From positions 5,506,001 through 5,570,000 of the forward strand of contig JBAGRP010000001.1 of assembly GCA_036924855.1 (NCBI GenBank): DNA of 64,000 bases, written 5' to 3'. Positions within the stretch are counted from its first letter, which is position 1. Each line of letters starts with the position of its first letter. Positions 1 through 9,966 of this stretch are shown one piece after another. The stretch comes from Nitrobacteraceae bacterium AZCC 2146 (lineage in GTDB: Bacteria > Pseudomonadota > Alphaproteobacteria > Rhizobiales > Xanthobacteraceae). The translations under genes and the position numbers were made by a program. The notes under the pieces were generated by a model. The model did no database searches and was not told the DNA's origin. It worked only from the letters and a program-made list of their open reading frames with translations.

Positions 1-503
1 ACCCGCAGCAAGCTGCCGTTCTATTATTTTGCACTGGTATTCTGCTGCGTCGCCTGGCTCGTCACCTGGTGGCTCGAGGATTCCAAATGGGGTTTCTGGT
101 GGCGCGCGGTGAAGGACAACCCGGACGCGGCTGAAAGCCTCGGCGTGGTCGTGTTCAATTCCAAGATGGGGGCCGCAGCGGTTTCCGCCTTCATGACCGC
201 GATCGGCGGCGCCTTCTATGCACAGTTCGTGTCCTACATCGATCCGGAAAGCGTCATGAGCTTCCACTTCTCGCTGCTGATGGCCCTGCCGGCAGTGCTC
301 GGCGGCATCGGCACGCTATGGGGGCCTGTGCTCGGCGCGGTGATCCTGATCCCGCTCACCGAATTGACGCGCTCCTTCATCGGCGGTTCCGGCCGCGGCG
401 TCGACCTCATTCTCTACGGCGCGATGATCGTATTGATTTCGCTGGCGCGGCCGGAAGGCCTGATCGGATTGTTCTCGCGGCGGCGCAAGGAGGTGGCAAG
501 ATC

Positions 504-507
<4 letters not shown>
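1..507 (+). CDS. livM: Branched-chain amino acid-type ABC transporter permease, LivM family (5' truncated)
   Basis: Inner-membrane permease subunit of a Liv-type (HAAT) ABC importer; the window begins inside the gene, so only the C-terminal ~168 residues are present. The motif FWWRAVKDNPDAAESLG, seen soon after the window edge, is the cytoplasmic coupling-loop signature of LivM (consensus R-x-I-x-D-N-x-x-A-A-x-S-x-G). It is followed by hydrophobic stretches (AVSAFMTAIGGAFYAQF; FSLLMALPAVLGGIGTLWG) and a basic tail RRRKEVARS. The stop overlaps the start of the next ATPase gene (ATGA), so translation is probably coupled. The true substrate is unknown: such transporters also import amides, urea and aromatic acids. 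The adjacent tetronate pathway could hint at a sugar acid, but that is only inference. Confidence 0.9.
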
Positions 508-1230
<723 letters not shown>

Positions 1231-1247
<17 letters not shown>

Positions 1248-1935
1248 AGCCACCACCGCCTATCAGGGTCTGGTCGCGATTTCGGACGTCACCATCGACG
1301 TCGCCAAGGGTGAGATCGTCGCCGTCTGCGGCTCCAATGGCGCAGGCAAGTCGACGTTGATCAAGACCATCGCCGGCGCAGAGCGCCCGCGCTCCGGCAC
1401 GGTCACCTTCGACGGCCAGCGCATCGACGGCATGGCGCAGCATCTGATCACCGCGCGCGGCGTCGCCTATGTGCCGGAAAACCGCCGGCTGTTTCCGCGG
1501 CTGTCGGTGGAGGACAATCTGCGGCTCGGCAGCTACATGTATCGCGGCAAGCCCGACCGCGACGAACCTCTGAAGCTGGTATTCGAGCTGTTCCCGCGTT
1601 TGTCCGAACGCCTCGAACAGCGCGCCGAAACGCTCTCCGGTGGCGAACAGCAGATGCTGGCCATCAGCCGCGCGCTGATGACCCGTCCGCGCCTGCTGAT
1701 GCTCGACGAGCCCTCGCAGGGCATCATGCCGAAGCTGGTGGATGAGATCTTCCAGGCGGTCATCAAGATCCGCGACGCCGGCATGACCGTGCTGATCGTC
1801 GAGCAGCGGATGGCCGAAGTCCTGGAGATCGCCGACCGCGCCTACATCCTGCAGACCGGCCGCGTCCAGATGCAGGGCTCCGCGGCCGATATCATGGGCA
1901 ACCCGGATGTGCGGAAAGCCTATCTGGGGCTGTAG
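1231..1935 (+). CDS. livF: Liv-type ABC transporter ATP-binding protein, LivF family
   Basis: Second ATPase of the importer, 234 residues. It has Walker A GSNGAGKST, the canonical signature LSGGEQQMLAISRAL, Walker B LLMLDEPSQGI and the switch histidine region VLIVEQRM, where Q replaces H as is usual for LivF. The ATG at 1231 lies inside the 3' end of livG, consistent with translational coupling in a livM-livG-livF order. The operon ends with a palindromic repeat that could act as a terminator. The binding protein and LivH permease must lie upstream, outside the window. Confidence 0.93.
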
Positions 1936-1957
1936 TAACGTTGGAAATGCCAAAGTT

Positions 1958-2042
1958 CGTCATTGCGAGGAGCTTTTGCGACGAAGCAATCCAGTTCTTA
2001 CTGTCCTAAAGACTGGATTGCTTCGCTTCGCTCGCAATGACG
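1958..2042. repeat. Intergenic palindromic repeat, copy 1 (GTCATTGCGAGGAGC family)
   Basis: Imperfect inverted repeat: the left arm starts CGTCATTGCGAGGAGC and the right arm ends GCTCGCAATGACG, with an inner pair GCAATCCAGT / ACTGGATTGC. Four further copies lie in this window. It sits between convergent livF and otnC and could form a hairpin in RNA from either strand. Confidence 0.9.
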
Positions 2043-2050
2043 TCGCTAAC

Positions 2051-2722
2051 TCACGAACTGTTCCCTTGGTGCCCGTGCTCCGGCAAGGAGAGCCCGAACA
2101 CCTCCGACAAATCCTTGACCTGCGCCGGCGTCAGATACCGCGGATTGAGGCCGCGCAGCAGCAGATAGAGCTTTGCGGTTTCTTCCAGCTCCTCGATGGC
2201 GAACACCGCGGCTTCCAGTGAGTCGCCGGCGACCACCGGGCCGTGGTTGGCGAGCAGCACCGATGAATATTTCCCGGCGAGGCCCTTGATCGCATCGGCG
2301 ACGGCGGGATCGCCGGGCCGATAATACGGGACCAGTGCCGTGGCACCGCAGCGCATCAGGTAGTACGGCGTCATCGGCGGCAGCGCGGCGCGCGGATCGA
2401 TCTCCGGCAGCATCGACAGCGCCACCGAATGGGTGGAGTGCAGATGCACCACCGCACGCGCCGCCGTGCGGGTCTCGTACAGTGCGCTGTGCAGGGGGAC
2501 CTCCTTGGTCGGCGCATCGCCGGAGAGGAGGCTGCCATCGTGGCCGAGCCGCGACAATCTCGCCGGATCCAATGAGCCCAGCGATGCATTGGTCGGCGTC
2601 ACCAGCCAGCCGCCATCGTCGCAGCGGACGCTGATGTTGCCGGACGAGCCGGGCGTCAGCCCGCGCTCGAACAGCGAGCGGCCGAGCCGGCAGATCTCCT
2701 CGCGCAGTTTCGTCTCACCCAT
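2051..2722 (-). CDS. otnC: 3-oxo-tetronate 4-phosphate decarboxylase, class II aldolase/adducin family
   Basis: Last step of tetronate catabolism: decarboxylates 3-oxo-tetronate 4-phosphate to dihydroxyacetone phosphate and CO2. The 223 residues fit the family. Class II aldolase features are visible: the phosphate/substrate loop SSGNISVR near residue 28, the zinc-binding HLHSTHS near residue 95, and a third histidine in LLANHGPVV. It is divergent from ltnD, separated by about 108 bases that probably hold both promoters. The assignment rests on the fold plus the exact company of ltnD, otnI and otnK, the conserved threonate/erythronate gene set. Confidence 0.88.
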   Translation of the reverse strand: MGETKLREEICRLGRSLFERGLTPGSSGNISVRCDDGGWLVTPTNASLGSLDPARLSRLGHDGSLLSGDAPTKEVPLHSALYETRTAARAVVHLHSTHSVALSMLPEIDPRAALPPMTPYYLMRCGATALVPYYRPGDPAVADAIKGLAGKYSSVLLANHGPVVAGDSLEAAVFAIEELEETAKLYLLLRGLNPRYLTPAQVKDLSEVFGLSLPEHGHQGNSS

Positions 2723-2830
2723 GACATGTTCCTTTTCCGCCTTTTCCCATGCTTTGGCAGCACGGCCAAGCCGTGTTACCCAGAGCCACCGCGCACGCCG
2801 TCACGAGGCGCGGACCAGGAGGAATTTCGC

Positions 2831-3742
2831 ATGGTCAACCCACCAAAACGCGTCGCTGTCATCGGGCTGGGCTCGATGGGCTATGGCATGGCTCTGTCGC
2901 TGCAGAAGGCCGGCTTTGCCGTCACCGGCTGCGATGTGTCGGCTGACACCGTCGCCCGCTTCGTGAGGGATGGTGGCCGCGGCGCGGCTGTCCCGGCGGA
3001 TGCCGCCAAGGATGCCGACATCGTCGTCAGCGTGGTCGTCAATGCCGCACAGACCGAAACCATCCTGTTCGGCAAGGACGGCGTCGCCGAGACGCTGGCG
3101 CAGGGCGCCGTGTTCGTCTCCTCGGCGACCATGGACCCCGACGTCGCCCGCCGCCTCGCCAAACAGCTCGAGGCCACCGGCCGGCACTACCTGGACGCGC
3201 CGATCTCGGGCGGTGCACAACGCGCCGCGCAAGGCGAACTGACCATTCTGGCTTCGGGCAGCGAAGCCGCCTTTGCCAAAGCGCGGCCGGCGCTCGATGC
3301 CATGTCCGCAAAGCTCTACGAACTCGGCGATGCCGCAGGCCAGGGCGCCGCCTTCAAGATGATCAACCAGCTCCTGGCCGGCGTACACATTGCGGCAGCC
3401 TCGGAAGCGATTGCGTTCGCGGCCAAGCAGGGCCTCGACATCCGCAAAGTCTATGAAGTGATCACCGCCTCGGCGGGCAATTCCTGGATGTTCGAAAACC
3501 GCGTGCCGCACGTGCTCGATGGCGACTATGCGCCGCGCAGCGCCGTGGATATTTTCGTCAAGGACCTCGGCATCATCCAGGACATGGCTCGATCGGCGAA
3601 ATTCCCGGTGCCGGTGGCCGCCGCGGCGCTGCAGATGTTTCTGATGACGTCGGCCTCCGGCATGGGTCGCGACGACGACGCCTCGGTGGCGCGGATGTAT
3701 GCGCGCGTCACCGGCACCAAGTTGCCGGGCGACCCCACCTAA
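2831..3742 (+). CDS. ltnD: L-threonate dehydrogenase (3-hydroxyisobutyrate dehydrogenase family)
   Basis: NAD-dependent oxidation of L-threonate to 2-oxo-tetronate. 303 residues from the ATG at 2831, chosen because AGGAGGAATTTCGC precedes it and the family N-terminus (RVAVIGLGSMGYGMALSL, a Rossmann GxGxxG) begins there. Beta-hydroxyacid dehydrogenase motifs follow: substrate loop DAPISGGAQRAAQG and the catalytic-lysine helix GQGAAFKMINQLL. It is the first gene of the ltnD-otnI-otnK unit. A sister enzyme such as DltE-type D-threonate dehydrogenase or 2-hydroxy-3-oxopropionate reductase is the main alternative; the neighbours favour LtnD. Confidence 0.88.
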   Translation: MVNPPKRVAVIGLGSMGYGMALSLQKAGFAVTGCDVSADTVARFVRDGGRGAAVPADAAKDADIVVSVVVNAAQTETILFGKDGVAETLAQGAVFVSSATMDPDVARRLAKQLEATGRHYLDAPISGGAQRAAQGELTILASGSEAAFAKARPALDAMSAKLYELGDAAGQGAAFKMINQLLAGVHIAAASEAIAFAAKQGLDIRKVYEVITASAGNSWMFENRVPHVLDGDYAPRSAVDIFVKDLGIIQDMARSAKFPVPVAAAALQMFLMTSASGMGRDDDASVARMYARVTGTKLPGDPT

Positions 3743-3768
3743 ACGCGAACACATAACAAGGACAGTCG

Positions 3769-4548
3769 ATGCCCCGCTTCGCCGCCAACCTCAGCATGAT
3801 GTTCACCGAACATCCGTTTCTCGATCGCTTCGACGCCGCTGCCAAGGCCGGCTTCACCGCGGTCGAATTTTTGTTTCCCTACGAGCATCCGCCGGAAGCG
3901 ATTGCAGAGCGCTTGCAACGCAATGGCCTTACGCAAGCGCTGTTCAACCTGCCGCCGGGCAACTGGGAGGCCGGCGAGAAGGGATTTGCGTCACTGCCGG
4001 AACGTTTCGAGGATCTGCGGCAAAGCGTCCATACCGCGCTGCCCTATGCCAAGGCCACCGGTGTCCGTCGCTTGCATCTGATGGCCGGGCTTGCGGACCG
4101 CGGCGATCCGAAAGCCGTGGCGGCGTTCCGCAGGTCGGTGGAATGGACCGCCAATTTTCTCGGCGAGTACGGCATCGATGTGGTGATCGAACCGATCAAC
4201 AAACGCGACGTACCCGGCTATTTCCTTAATGATTTCGCGTTCGCGCGCGACCTTATCGTGGATCTGGAAATTCCGAATGTGGGGCTGCAGTTCGACATCT
4301 ATCACTGCCAGATCCTGCATGGCGACGTCACCATGCGGCTGCGCGAGATGCTGCCATTGATCGGTCACATCCAGATCGCCAGCGTACCATCGCGCAACGA
4401 ACCCGGCGAGGAACTGAACTATCCGTTTCTGTTCGCTGAACTGGACCGGCTCGGTTATGACAATTTTGTCGGCTGCGAATACCGGCCGGCCGGCGATACC
4501 GTCGCGGGTCTCGGCTGGTTCAAGCCTTACGCCGGAGCGAAAGCATGA
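3769..4548 (+). CDS. otnI: 2-oxo-tetronate isomerase (hydroxypyruvate isomerase-like TIM barrel)
   Basis: Isomerises 2-oxo-tetronate to 3-oxo-tetronate. 259 residues with the xylose-isomerase-like AP-endonuclease-2 fold. The N-terminus MPRFAANLSMMFTEHPFLDRF is typical of Hyi/OtnI, and metal and acid-base positions appear in VVIEPINKRDVPGYF (Glu), GLQFDIYHCQ (Asp/His), IGHIQIASVPSRNEPG and FVGCEYRPAGDT. It starts 26 bases after ltnD and overlaps otnK by 4 bases (ATGA), so the three genes form one operon. Hydroxypyruvate isomerase is the close alternative; the kinase and decarboxylase next to it favour OtnI. Confidence 0.88.
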   Translation: MPRFAANLSMMFTEHPFLDRFDAAAKAGFTAVEFLFPYEHPPEAIAERLQRNGLTQALFNLPPGNWEAGEKGFASLPERFEDLRQSVHTALPYAKATGVRRLHLMAGLADRGDPKAVAAFRRSVEWTANFLGEYGIDVVIEPINKRDVPGYFLNDFAFARDLIVDLEIPNVGLQFDIYHCQILHGDVTMRLREMLPLIGHIQIASVPSRNEPGEELNYPFLFAELDRLGYDNFVGCEYRPAGDTVAGLGWFKPYAGAKA

Positions 4549-5822
4549 CGCTGGCGCTGGGCTGCATCGCCGACGACTACACCGGCGCGTCGGACCTCGC
4601 CAATACGCTGACGCGTTGCGGGCTGCGCACGGTACAGACCATCGGGATTCCGGCCGATGACCTGAAACTGCCTGAAGTCGATGCCGTCGTGGTGTCGCTG
4701 AAGAGCCGCTCGATCGAATCTGGTGTCGCGGTATCACGCTCGCGCGCTGCTGAAAAATGGATCCGCAGCCGCGGAGCGGACCACGTGCTGTTCAAGATCT
4801 GCTCGACCTTCGATTCCACCGATGAAGGCAATATAGGCCCGGTGATGGATGCGCTGCGCGCCGATTCTGGCGACGCCATCGTTCTGGTGACGCCGGCATT
4901 TCCGGAAACCGGCCGCACGGTCTATCAGGGCAACCTGTTTGTCGGCACCGTGCCGCTCAACGAAAGCCCGCTGAAGGATCATCCGCTCAACCCGATGCAC
5001 GATTCCAATCTGGTGCGGGTGCTGGCGCGGCAGAGCCGGACAAAGGTTGACCTCGTCGATCTCGCGGTTATCGCGCGCGGACCGGACGCGGTGCGGGCGC
5101 ATTTAGCTGACCTGGTGGCCAAAGGCTTTGGCGCGGCGATTGTCGACGCGGTATTCGCCCGCGATCTCGAAACCATCGGTGCCGTGGCACTGGCGCATCG
5201 GGTCTCGGTCGGCGCCTCCGGCCTTGGGTTGGGTCTTGCCCGCGCACTGGTGGCCTCTGGCCGGGTGAAGGACAACGCAACGACGACTATTTCCGACGCG
5301 CCCGTCGGCGGCTTTGCCGCCTGCCTCGCCGGCAGTTGCTCGCAGGCGACGCTGCAGCAGATCGCCCGTGCCGAGCAGACCATGCCGGTGCTGCGCCTCG
5401 ACCCCGAACAGATCATCGCGGGCGGCGAAGAGGTCCGGCGCGCGCTGGCCTGGGCCGGGGACCGCCTCGGCAAGGGCCCGGTCCTGATCGCCAGCAGCTC
5501 GACGCCGGATCAGGTGGCGGCGCTGCAGGCGCGCCATGGCCGCGATGCCGCCGGTCACGCCATCGAGCAGGCGATGGCCGACCTTGCCGAAGGGTTGGTG
5601 GAGACCGGGGTGCGGCGACTGGTCGTCGCCGGCGGAGAAACCTCAGGCGCGGTGGTTGACCGGCTGGGTATCCCCGGTTTCCTGGTCGGTGCGGAGATCG
5701 CTGCCGGTGTGCCGGTGTTGCGTGCAGTCGGCGCGGCAGGCGGCGAGATGTCGCTGGCGCTGAAATCCGGCAACTTTGGCGGGCCTGATTTTTTCGGTGA
5801 CGCTCTCAGGTTGATGATTTGA
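4545..5822 (+). CDS. otnK: 3-oxo-tetronate kinase (four-carbon acid sugar kinase family)
   Basis: Phosphorylates 3-oxo-tetronate at O4 to feed OtnC. 425 residues, matching the two-domain SBD/NBD four-carbon acid sugar kinase family (formerly DUF1537). The N-terminal domain starts with the family motif GCIADDYTGASDLAN and contains KICSTFDSTDEGNIGPV. The C-terminal nucleotide-binding domain carries VAGGETSGAVVDRLGI and KSGNFGGPDFFGDAL. It completes the pathway threonate -> 2-oxo- -> 3-oxo- -> 3-oxo-4-phospho-tetronate -> DHAP together with ltnD, otnI and otnC. Confidence 0.92.
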   Translation: MTLALGCIADDYTGASDLANTLTRCGLRTVQTIGIPADDLKLPEVDAVVVSLKSRSIESGVAVSRSRAAEKWIRSRGADHVLFKICSTFDSTDEGNIGPVMDALRADSGDAIVLVTPAFPETGRTVYQGNLFVGTVPLNESPLKDHPLNPMHDSNLVRVLARQSRTKVDLVDLAVIARGPDAVRAHLADLVAKGFGAAIVDAVFARDLETIGAVALAHRVSVGASGLGLGLARALVASGRVKDNATTTISDAPVGGFAACLAGSCSQATLQQIARAEQTMPVLRLDPEQIIAGGEEVRRALAWAGDRLGKGPVLIASSSTPDQVAALQARHGRDAAGHAIEQAMADLAEGLVETGVRRLVVAGGETSGAVVDRLGIPGFLVGAEIAAGVPVLRAVGAAGGEMSLALKSGNFGGPDFFGDALRLMI

Positions 5823-5860
5823 GCGGCATCCCCTGCTTTGGCTCGTTGTGCAGTTGCGCG

Positions 5861-5982
5861 TGCGAGCCATGCAAGGCACTCCGGTCTTGTCCATCCCTTT
5901 AACCAAATGCTGCGATGCTGCGGCTGCAATCTGATTCGTGTCACCGAAGTCCGGCACCCGACCACCGAGGGACGCTCCAGCC
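5861..5982 (+). promoter_or_regulatory. Leader/promoter region of chemoreceptor 1, duplicated upstream of chemoreceptor 2
   Basis: Shares clear similarity with 7807-7929: both contain GAGCCATG, later TTAACCAAATGC followed by GCGA, then CACCGAGGGACG just before the start codon (the ribosome-binding site is within GAGGGACG). Because the likeness covers non-coding bases, the duplication took promoter and gene together. No sigma factor motif could be assigned with confidence. Confidence 0.55.
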
Positions 5983-7674
5983 ATGCTCGCCAGTCTGTCC
6001 ATCCGCGCCAAGATCACCATGGTTCTCTCGTTTCTGCTCATCGCGATGACGGGCATGGGCCTGTTCGCCGTTCGCAAGATGCAGGCGATCAACGCCAATA
6101 CGGTCGATATCCAGACCAGCTGGCTGCCGAGCGTTCGCGTGCTGGGCGAGTTGCGTGCAACCACGATCGACTATCGCAACCTGATCCGGGAACACATGCT
6201 GTCGGAAACGGCGGAGCAGATGGCTAACACCGAAAAGGGGATCGAAAAAATATCGCTGCGTGCGGCCGGTCAACGCGAAAGATACGAGAAGCTGATCACT
6301 TCGCCGGAGGAGCGCTCCATCTATAACGAGTGGGCGCAGCAATGGGATGGCTATTTGAAACGCAGCCAGGAGGTGATGGCGCTGGCTCGCAAGAATCTCG
6401 GCAAGAGTGCGCACGAGGCCCATGATTTGAACCTGAATACGGTCAATCCCATCGGAGCCAAGGCGGACACGCTGTTGCTCAAGGATATCGATCTTAACAA
6501 TAGTGGCGCCGATGCCGCCGGCAAGTCTGCCAGCGACGAATATGGAATGGCATTCAACCTCGTTGCCATCATCCTCGTCGTGTCGGCGGTTCTCGGCATC
6601 GGCATCGGTATCTACCTGGTCAAGGATGTCTCCAGCGGCATCGCCTCGATCGTCAAGCCGATGCAGGCGCTGGGTGCCGGTGATTTGTCGGCGATCGTGC
6701 CGCATCAGGGCATGAAGACCGAGATCGGCACGATGGCGGACTCGCTGCAGGTTTTCAAGCAGGCGCTGATCGACAAGAAGGCCGCTGATGAAGCGGCCAT
6801 GGTCGACGCTGAAGCCAAGATCGAACGCGGCCGTCGCGTCGACAGCATCACGCGCGATTTCGAATCGATGATCGGCGAGATCGTCAATACAGTATCGTCG
6901 GCCTCCACCGAACTGGAAGCCTCCGCCGGCACGTTGACCGCGACGGCCGAACGCTCGCAGCAGCTCACCACGGTGGTGGCCGCGGCGTCGGAAGAAGCCT
7001 CCACCAACGTACAGTCGGTGGCATCGGCCACCGAAGAGATGGCCTCGTCGGTCAACGAGATCAGCCGTCAGGTGCAGGAGTCGGCGACCATTGCCAGCCA
7101 GGCGGTGGACCAGGCGCGCAAGACCAATGATCGCGTCGGTGAACTCGCAAAAGCCGCGGCGCGGATCGGCGATGTGGTTGAACTGATCAATACGATTGCG
7201 GGGCAGACCAATCTGCTCGCGCTCAATGCGACCATTGAAGCGGCGCGTGCCGGCGAAGCCGGCCGCGGCTTTGCGGTCGTCGCGTCGGAAGTAAAGGCGC
7301 TCGCCGAACAGACCGCGAAGGCCACCGGCGAGATCAGCACGCAGATCTCCGGGATCCAGGCGGCGACGCAAGAGTCCGTCGGCGCCATCAAGGAAATCGG
7401 CGACACCATCGGCCGGATGTCGGAAATCGCCTCGACCATCGCTTCGGCGGTGGAAGAGCAGGGGGCTGCGACGCAGGAAATCTCCCGCAACGTGCAGCAG
7501 GCCGCGCAGGGCACCATGCAGGTCTCGTCGAATATCACCGACGTGCAGCGCGGCGCCAGCGAGACCGGCTCGGCCTCGTCGCAGGTGCTGTCGGCCGCAC
7601 AGTCGCTGTCCTCCGAGAGCAACCGGCTGAAGGTCGAGGTCGGCAAATTCCTGAGCTCGGTGCGCGCGGCGTAG
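5983..7674 (+). CDS. Methyl-accepting chemotaxis protein 1
   Basis: Inner-membrane chemoreceptor signalling to CheA/CheW, 563 residues from the ATG at 5983. Order of parts: short cytoplasmic MLASLSIRAKI; TM1 at about 13-33; periplasmic four-helix-bundle sensor of about 155 residues (begins after VRKMQAINANTVDIQTSW, has a [10 protein letters not shown] motif typical of 4HB_MCP); TM2 near 188-210; HAMP; then a long coiled-coil signalling domain with the conserved tip [20 protein letters not shown]. No C-terminal NWETF-like CheR/B tether is present. Its ligand is not evident. It is followed by a paralogue nearly identical beyond the HAMP domain. Confidence 0.95.
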   Translation: MLASLSIRAKITMVLSFLLIAMTGMGLFAVRKMQAINANTVDIQTSWLPSVRVLGELRATTIDYRNLIREHMLSETAEQMANTEKGIEKISLRAAGQRERYEKLITSPEERSIYNEWAQQWDGYLKRSQEVMALARKNLGKSAHEAHDLNLNTVNPIGAKADTLLLKDIDLNNSGADAAGKSASDEYGMAFNLVAIILVVSAVLGIGIGIYLVKDVSSGIASIVKPMQALGAGDLSAIVPHQGMKTEIGTMADSLQVFKQALIDKKAADEAAMVDAEAKIERGRRVDSITRDFESMIGEIVNTVSSASTELEASAGTLTATAERSQQLTTVVAAASEEASTNVQSVASATEEMASSVNEISRQVQESATIASQAVDQARKTNDRVGELAKAAARIGDVVELINTIAGQTNLLALNATIEAARAGEAGRGFAVVASEVKALAEQTAKATGEISTQISGIQAATQESVGAIKEIGDTIGRMSEIASTIASAVEEQGAATQEISRNVQQAAQGTMQVSSNITDVQRGASETGSASSQVLSAAQSLSSESNRLKVEVGKFLSSVRAA

Positions 7675-7806
7675 TTGTTAGAATGGGTTGAGCGATACAA
7701 CCTATCGCGCCAGCAGCTACACGTCGGCAGCCTGGATGGTGAGGATGCGCTCCACTTGATGATATGAATGGTACATTCAACTAATTGTACTATCTACCGT
7801 TGTGCA

Positions 7807-7929
7807 TATGAGCCATGTGGAGCGGTATTCCGTTCTTGCACGTCCCCTTAACCAAATGCGGCGAGGATGCGATCGCAATCAGATCGCGTCGCCGCAGCTC
7901 GGCGCTCGCCACCGAGGGACGTCCCAGCC
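7807..7929 (+). promoter_or_regulatory. Leader/promoter region of chemoreceptor 2
   Basis: Counterpart of the region ahead of chemoreceptor 1, with matching blocks AGCCATG, CCCTTAACCAAATGC and CCACCGAGGGACG. The 130 bases before it (7675-7806) hold no gene. Confidence 0.55.
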
Positions 7930-9609
7930 ATGCTTGCCCGCTATTCCATTCGCGCCAAGATCACCATTGTCGTTTCATTCCTGCTGATCGCCATGTCGGC
8001 GATGGGCGGGCTTGCCGTGAAGCAGATGAGGGACATCAACGGCTCCACCGTTGAAATCGCCGACAGCTGGCTGCCGAGCGTTCGGGTTCTCGGCGAAATC
8101 CGGGCCGCGACCATCACCTATCGGGCGATCGTTCGCTCCCATCTGCTGGCCACCAACGAAGCCGGGAAACAGGCCCAGGAAGTGCTGCTGGCGAAGTGGA
8201 TCGACATCCTCGAAAAGGCCCGCAAGCGCTATGAGCCGCTGATCACCTCGCCGGAAGAGCGTGCTTTCTACACCGCGTCCAATGCGGCCTGGGTCGAATA
8301 TCTCGACGGTGTGAAGCAGGTGCTGGTGCTGTCCCGCAAGAACGAGGACAACGAAGCCAGGACGCTGCATGCCAAGGCGTCGCTTGCCGGGGTCAAGTCC
8401 GATGAAATCCTGCAGCAGAACATCGATCTGAACAACAAGGGCGCCGACACGGCCGCTGCCAATGCAGCGGGAAGCTACGGCGCTGCCATGAAAATCGTGC
8501 TGGTGTCGTTGCTGCTGGCGATGATCGTGGGCATTGGCGCGGCGATCCTGCTGGTGCGCGATGTCTCGTCCGGCATCAAGTCCATTGTCATGCCGATGCA
8601 GGCGCTGGGTGCCGGCGATCTGACTGCCACCGTGCCACATCAGGGCGACAAGACCGAAATCGGGACGATGGCGGACTCACTGCAGGTATTCAAGCAGGCG
8701 CTGATCGACAAGAAGGCGGCTGATGAAGCCGCCTCGATTGACGCTGACGAAAAGATACGCCGCGGCGAACGCGTCAACAGCATCACCCGCGATTTCGAAT
8801 CGATGATCGGCGAGATCGTCGATACCGTGTCGTCGGCCTCGACCGAACTGGAAGCCTCGGCGGGTACGCTGACGGCGACCGCCGAGCGTTCGCAGCAGCT
8901 GACCACGATGGTCGCGGCGGCGTCGGAAGAAGCTTCGACCAATGTGCAATCGGTAGCTTCGGCCACCGAGCAGATGGCGTCGTCGGTCAACGAGATCAGC
9001 CGTCAGGTGCAGGAGTCGGCGACGATTGCCGGCCAGGCCGTCGATCAGGCCCGCAAGACGAACGATCGCGTCGGTGAACTCGCCAAGGCCGCGGCGCGGA
9101 TCGGTGACGTGGTTGAACTCATCAACACCATCGCCGGGCAGACCAACCTGCTGGCGCTCAATGCCACCATCGAAGCGGCACGCGCCGGTGACGCCGGCCG
9201 CGGCTTCGCGGTGGTCGCTTCGGAAGTGAAGGCCCTGGCCGAGCAGACCGCCAAAGCCACCGGCGAGATCAGCATGCAGATCTCCGGCATTCAGGCGGCC
9301 ACGCAAGAGTCCGTCGGCGCCATCAAGGAGATTGGCGATACCATCGGGCGGATGTCGGAGATCGCTTCGACCATTGCCTCCGCGGTGGAAGAGCAGGGTG
9401 CGGCGACGCAGGAGATTTCCCGCAACGTGCAGCAGGCCGCGCAAGGCACCACGCAGGTGACCTCCAACATCACCGACGTGCAACGCGGTGCCAGCGAAAC
9501 CGGTTCGGCCTCGTCGCAGGTACTGTCGGCGGCGCAGTCGCTGTCGTCCGAGAGCAATCGCCTCAAGCTCGAGGTCGGCAAGTTTCTGAGCTCGGTGCGC
9601 GCGGCTTGA
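7930..9609 (+). CDS. Methyl-accepting chemotaxis protein 2 (tandem paralogue)
   Basis: 559 residues with the same architecture as its upstream neighbour: [13 protein letters not shown]1, four-helix-bundle sensor, TM2 ([21 protein letters not shown]), HAMP, signalling coiled coil with tip [20 protein letters not shown]. The periplasmic domain has diverged substantially while the cytoplasmic part is almost unchanged, the usual result of duplication followed by change in ligand specificity. The start at 7930 is matched to that of chemoreceptor 1. Cytoplasmic signalling domains this alike should mix in the same arrays. Confidence 0.95.
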   Translation: MLARYSIRAKITIVVSFLLIAMSAMGGLAVKQMRDINGSTVEIADSWLPSVRVLGEIRAATITYRAIVRSHLLATNEAGKQAQEVLLAKWIDILEKARKRYEPLITSPEERAFYTASNAAWVEYLDGVKQVLVLSRKNEDNEARTLHAKASLAGVKSDEILQQNIDLNNKGADTAAANAAGSYGAAMKIVLVSLLLAMIVGIGAAILLVRDVSSGIKSIVMPMQALGAGDLTATVPHQGDKTEIGTMADSLQVFKQALIDKKAADEAASIDADEKIRRGERVNSITRDFESMIGEIVDTVSSASTELEASAGTLTATAERSQQLTTMVAAASEEASTNVQSVASATEQMASSVNEISRQVQESATIAGQAVDQARKTNDRVGELAKAAARIGDVVELINTIAGQTNLLALNATIEAARAGDAGRGFAVVASEVKALAEQTAKATGEISMQISGIQAATQESVGAIKEIGDTIGRMSEIASTIASAVEEQGAATQEISRNVQQAAQGTTQVTSNITDVQRGASETGSASSQVLSAAQSLSSESNRLKLEVGKFLSSVRAA

Positions 9610-9633
9610 GTAGCCGCGTCGCGTCACACCGTT

Positions 9634-9667
9634 GTCGTCCCGGCCAGCGAGCGCTTGCCGGGACGAC
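9634..9667 (+). terminator. Strong hairpin after chemoreceptor 2, possible terminator or short repeat
   Basis: Arms GTCGTCCCGGC and GCCGGGACGAC pair over 11 bases around a 12-base loop, 24 bases after the stop codon. There is no T tract, so intrinsic termination is uncertain. Confidence 0.5.
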
Positions 9668-9966
9668 GTGGGTGAACGTTACGCCCGCCCAATCGTATTG
9701 CGGTTGGCTGCCCTAATAGGCAGGGCCGCGCGCACGAAACGCACATTACAAATAGTTCATCTCGTGATGTGCATCGCTTTAAGCATAAAACTGTTGTGTG
9801 GAAGCCACGCTCGTTGCGAACATCAAGCAATACCGCGGAAGTGAAGACCCGTGAGCCGCCGGGCGTTGGCTATTTTGCCGTGGTTCGGGTAAATCAGCTC
9901 TGGTGAATTAGCGGCCCTGCCGCGACGAATTGCCAGTCCCTCAATGCAGCTAGGATTTCCCGTCCG
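9668..9966. other. Intergenic region, no gene recognised
   Basis: About 300 bases between the chemoreceptor pair and the efflux genes. No convincing reading frame, tRNA or repeat was seen. It presumably contains the promoter of the efflux operon, but no motif could be pinned down. Confidence 0.5.

Noticed and set aside
1958..2042. CRISPR array
   Set aside because: The repeated units are single dispersed palindromes without regularly spaced spacers; no cas genes are present.
5941..7371. 476-residue minus-strand open frame opposite chemoreceptor 1
   Set aside because: Arises from codon bias of the plus-strand MCP gene; the same shadow appears opposite the paralogue.
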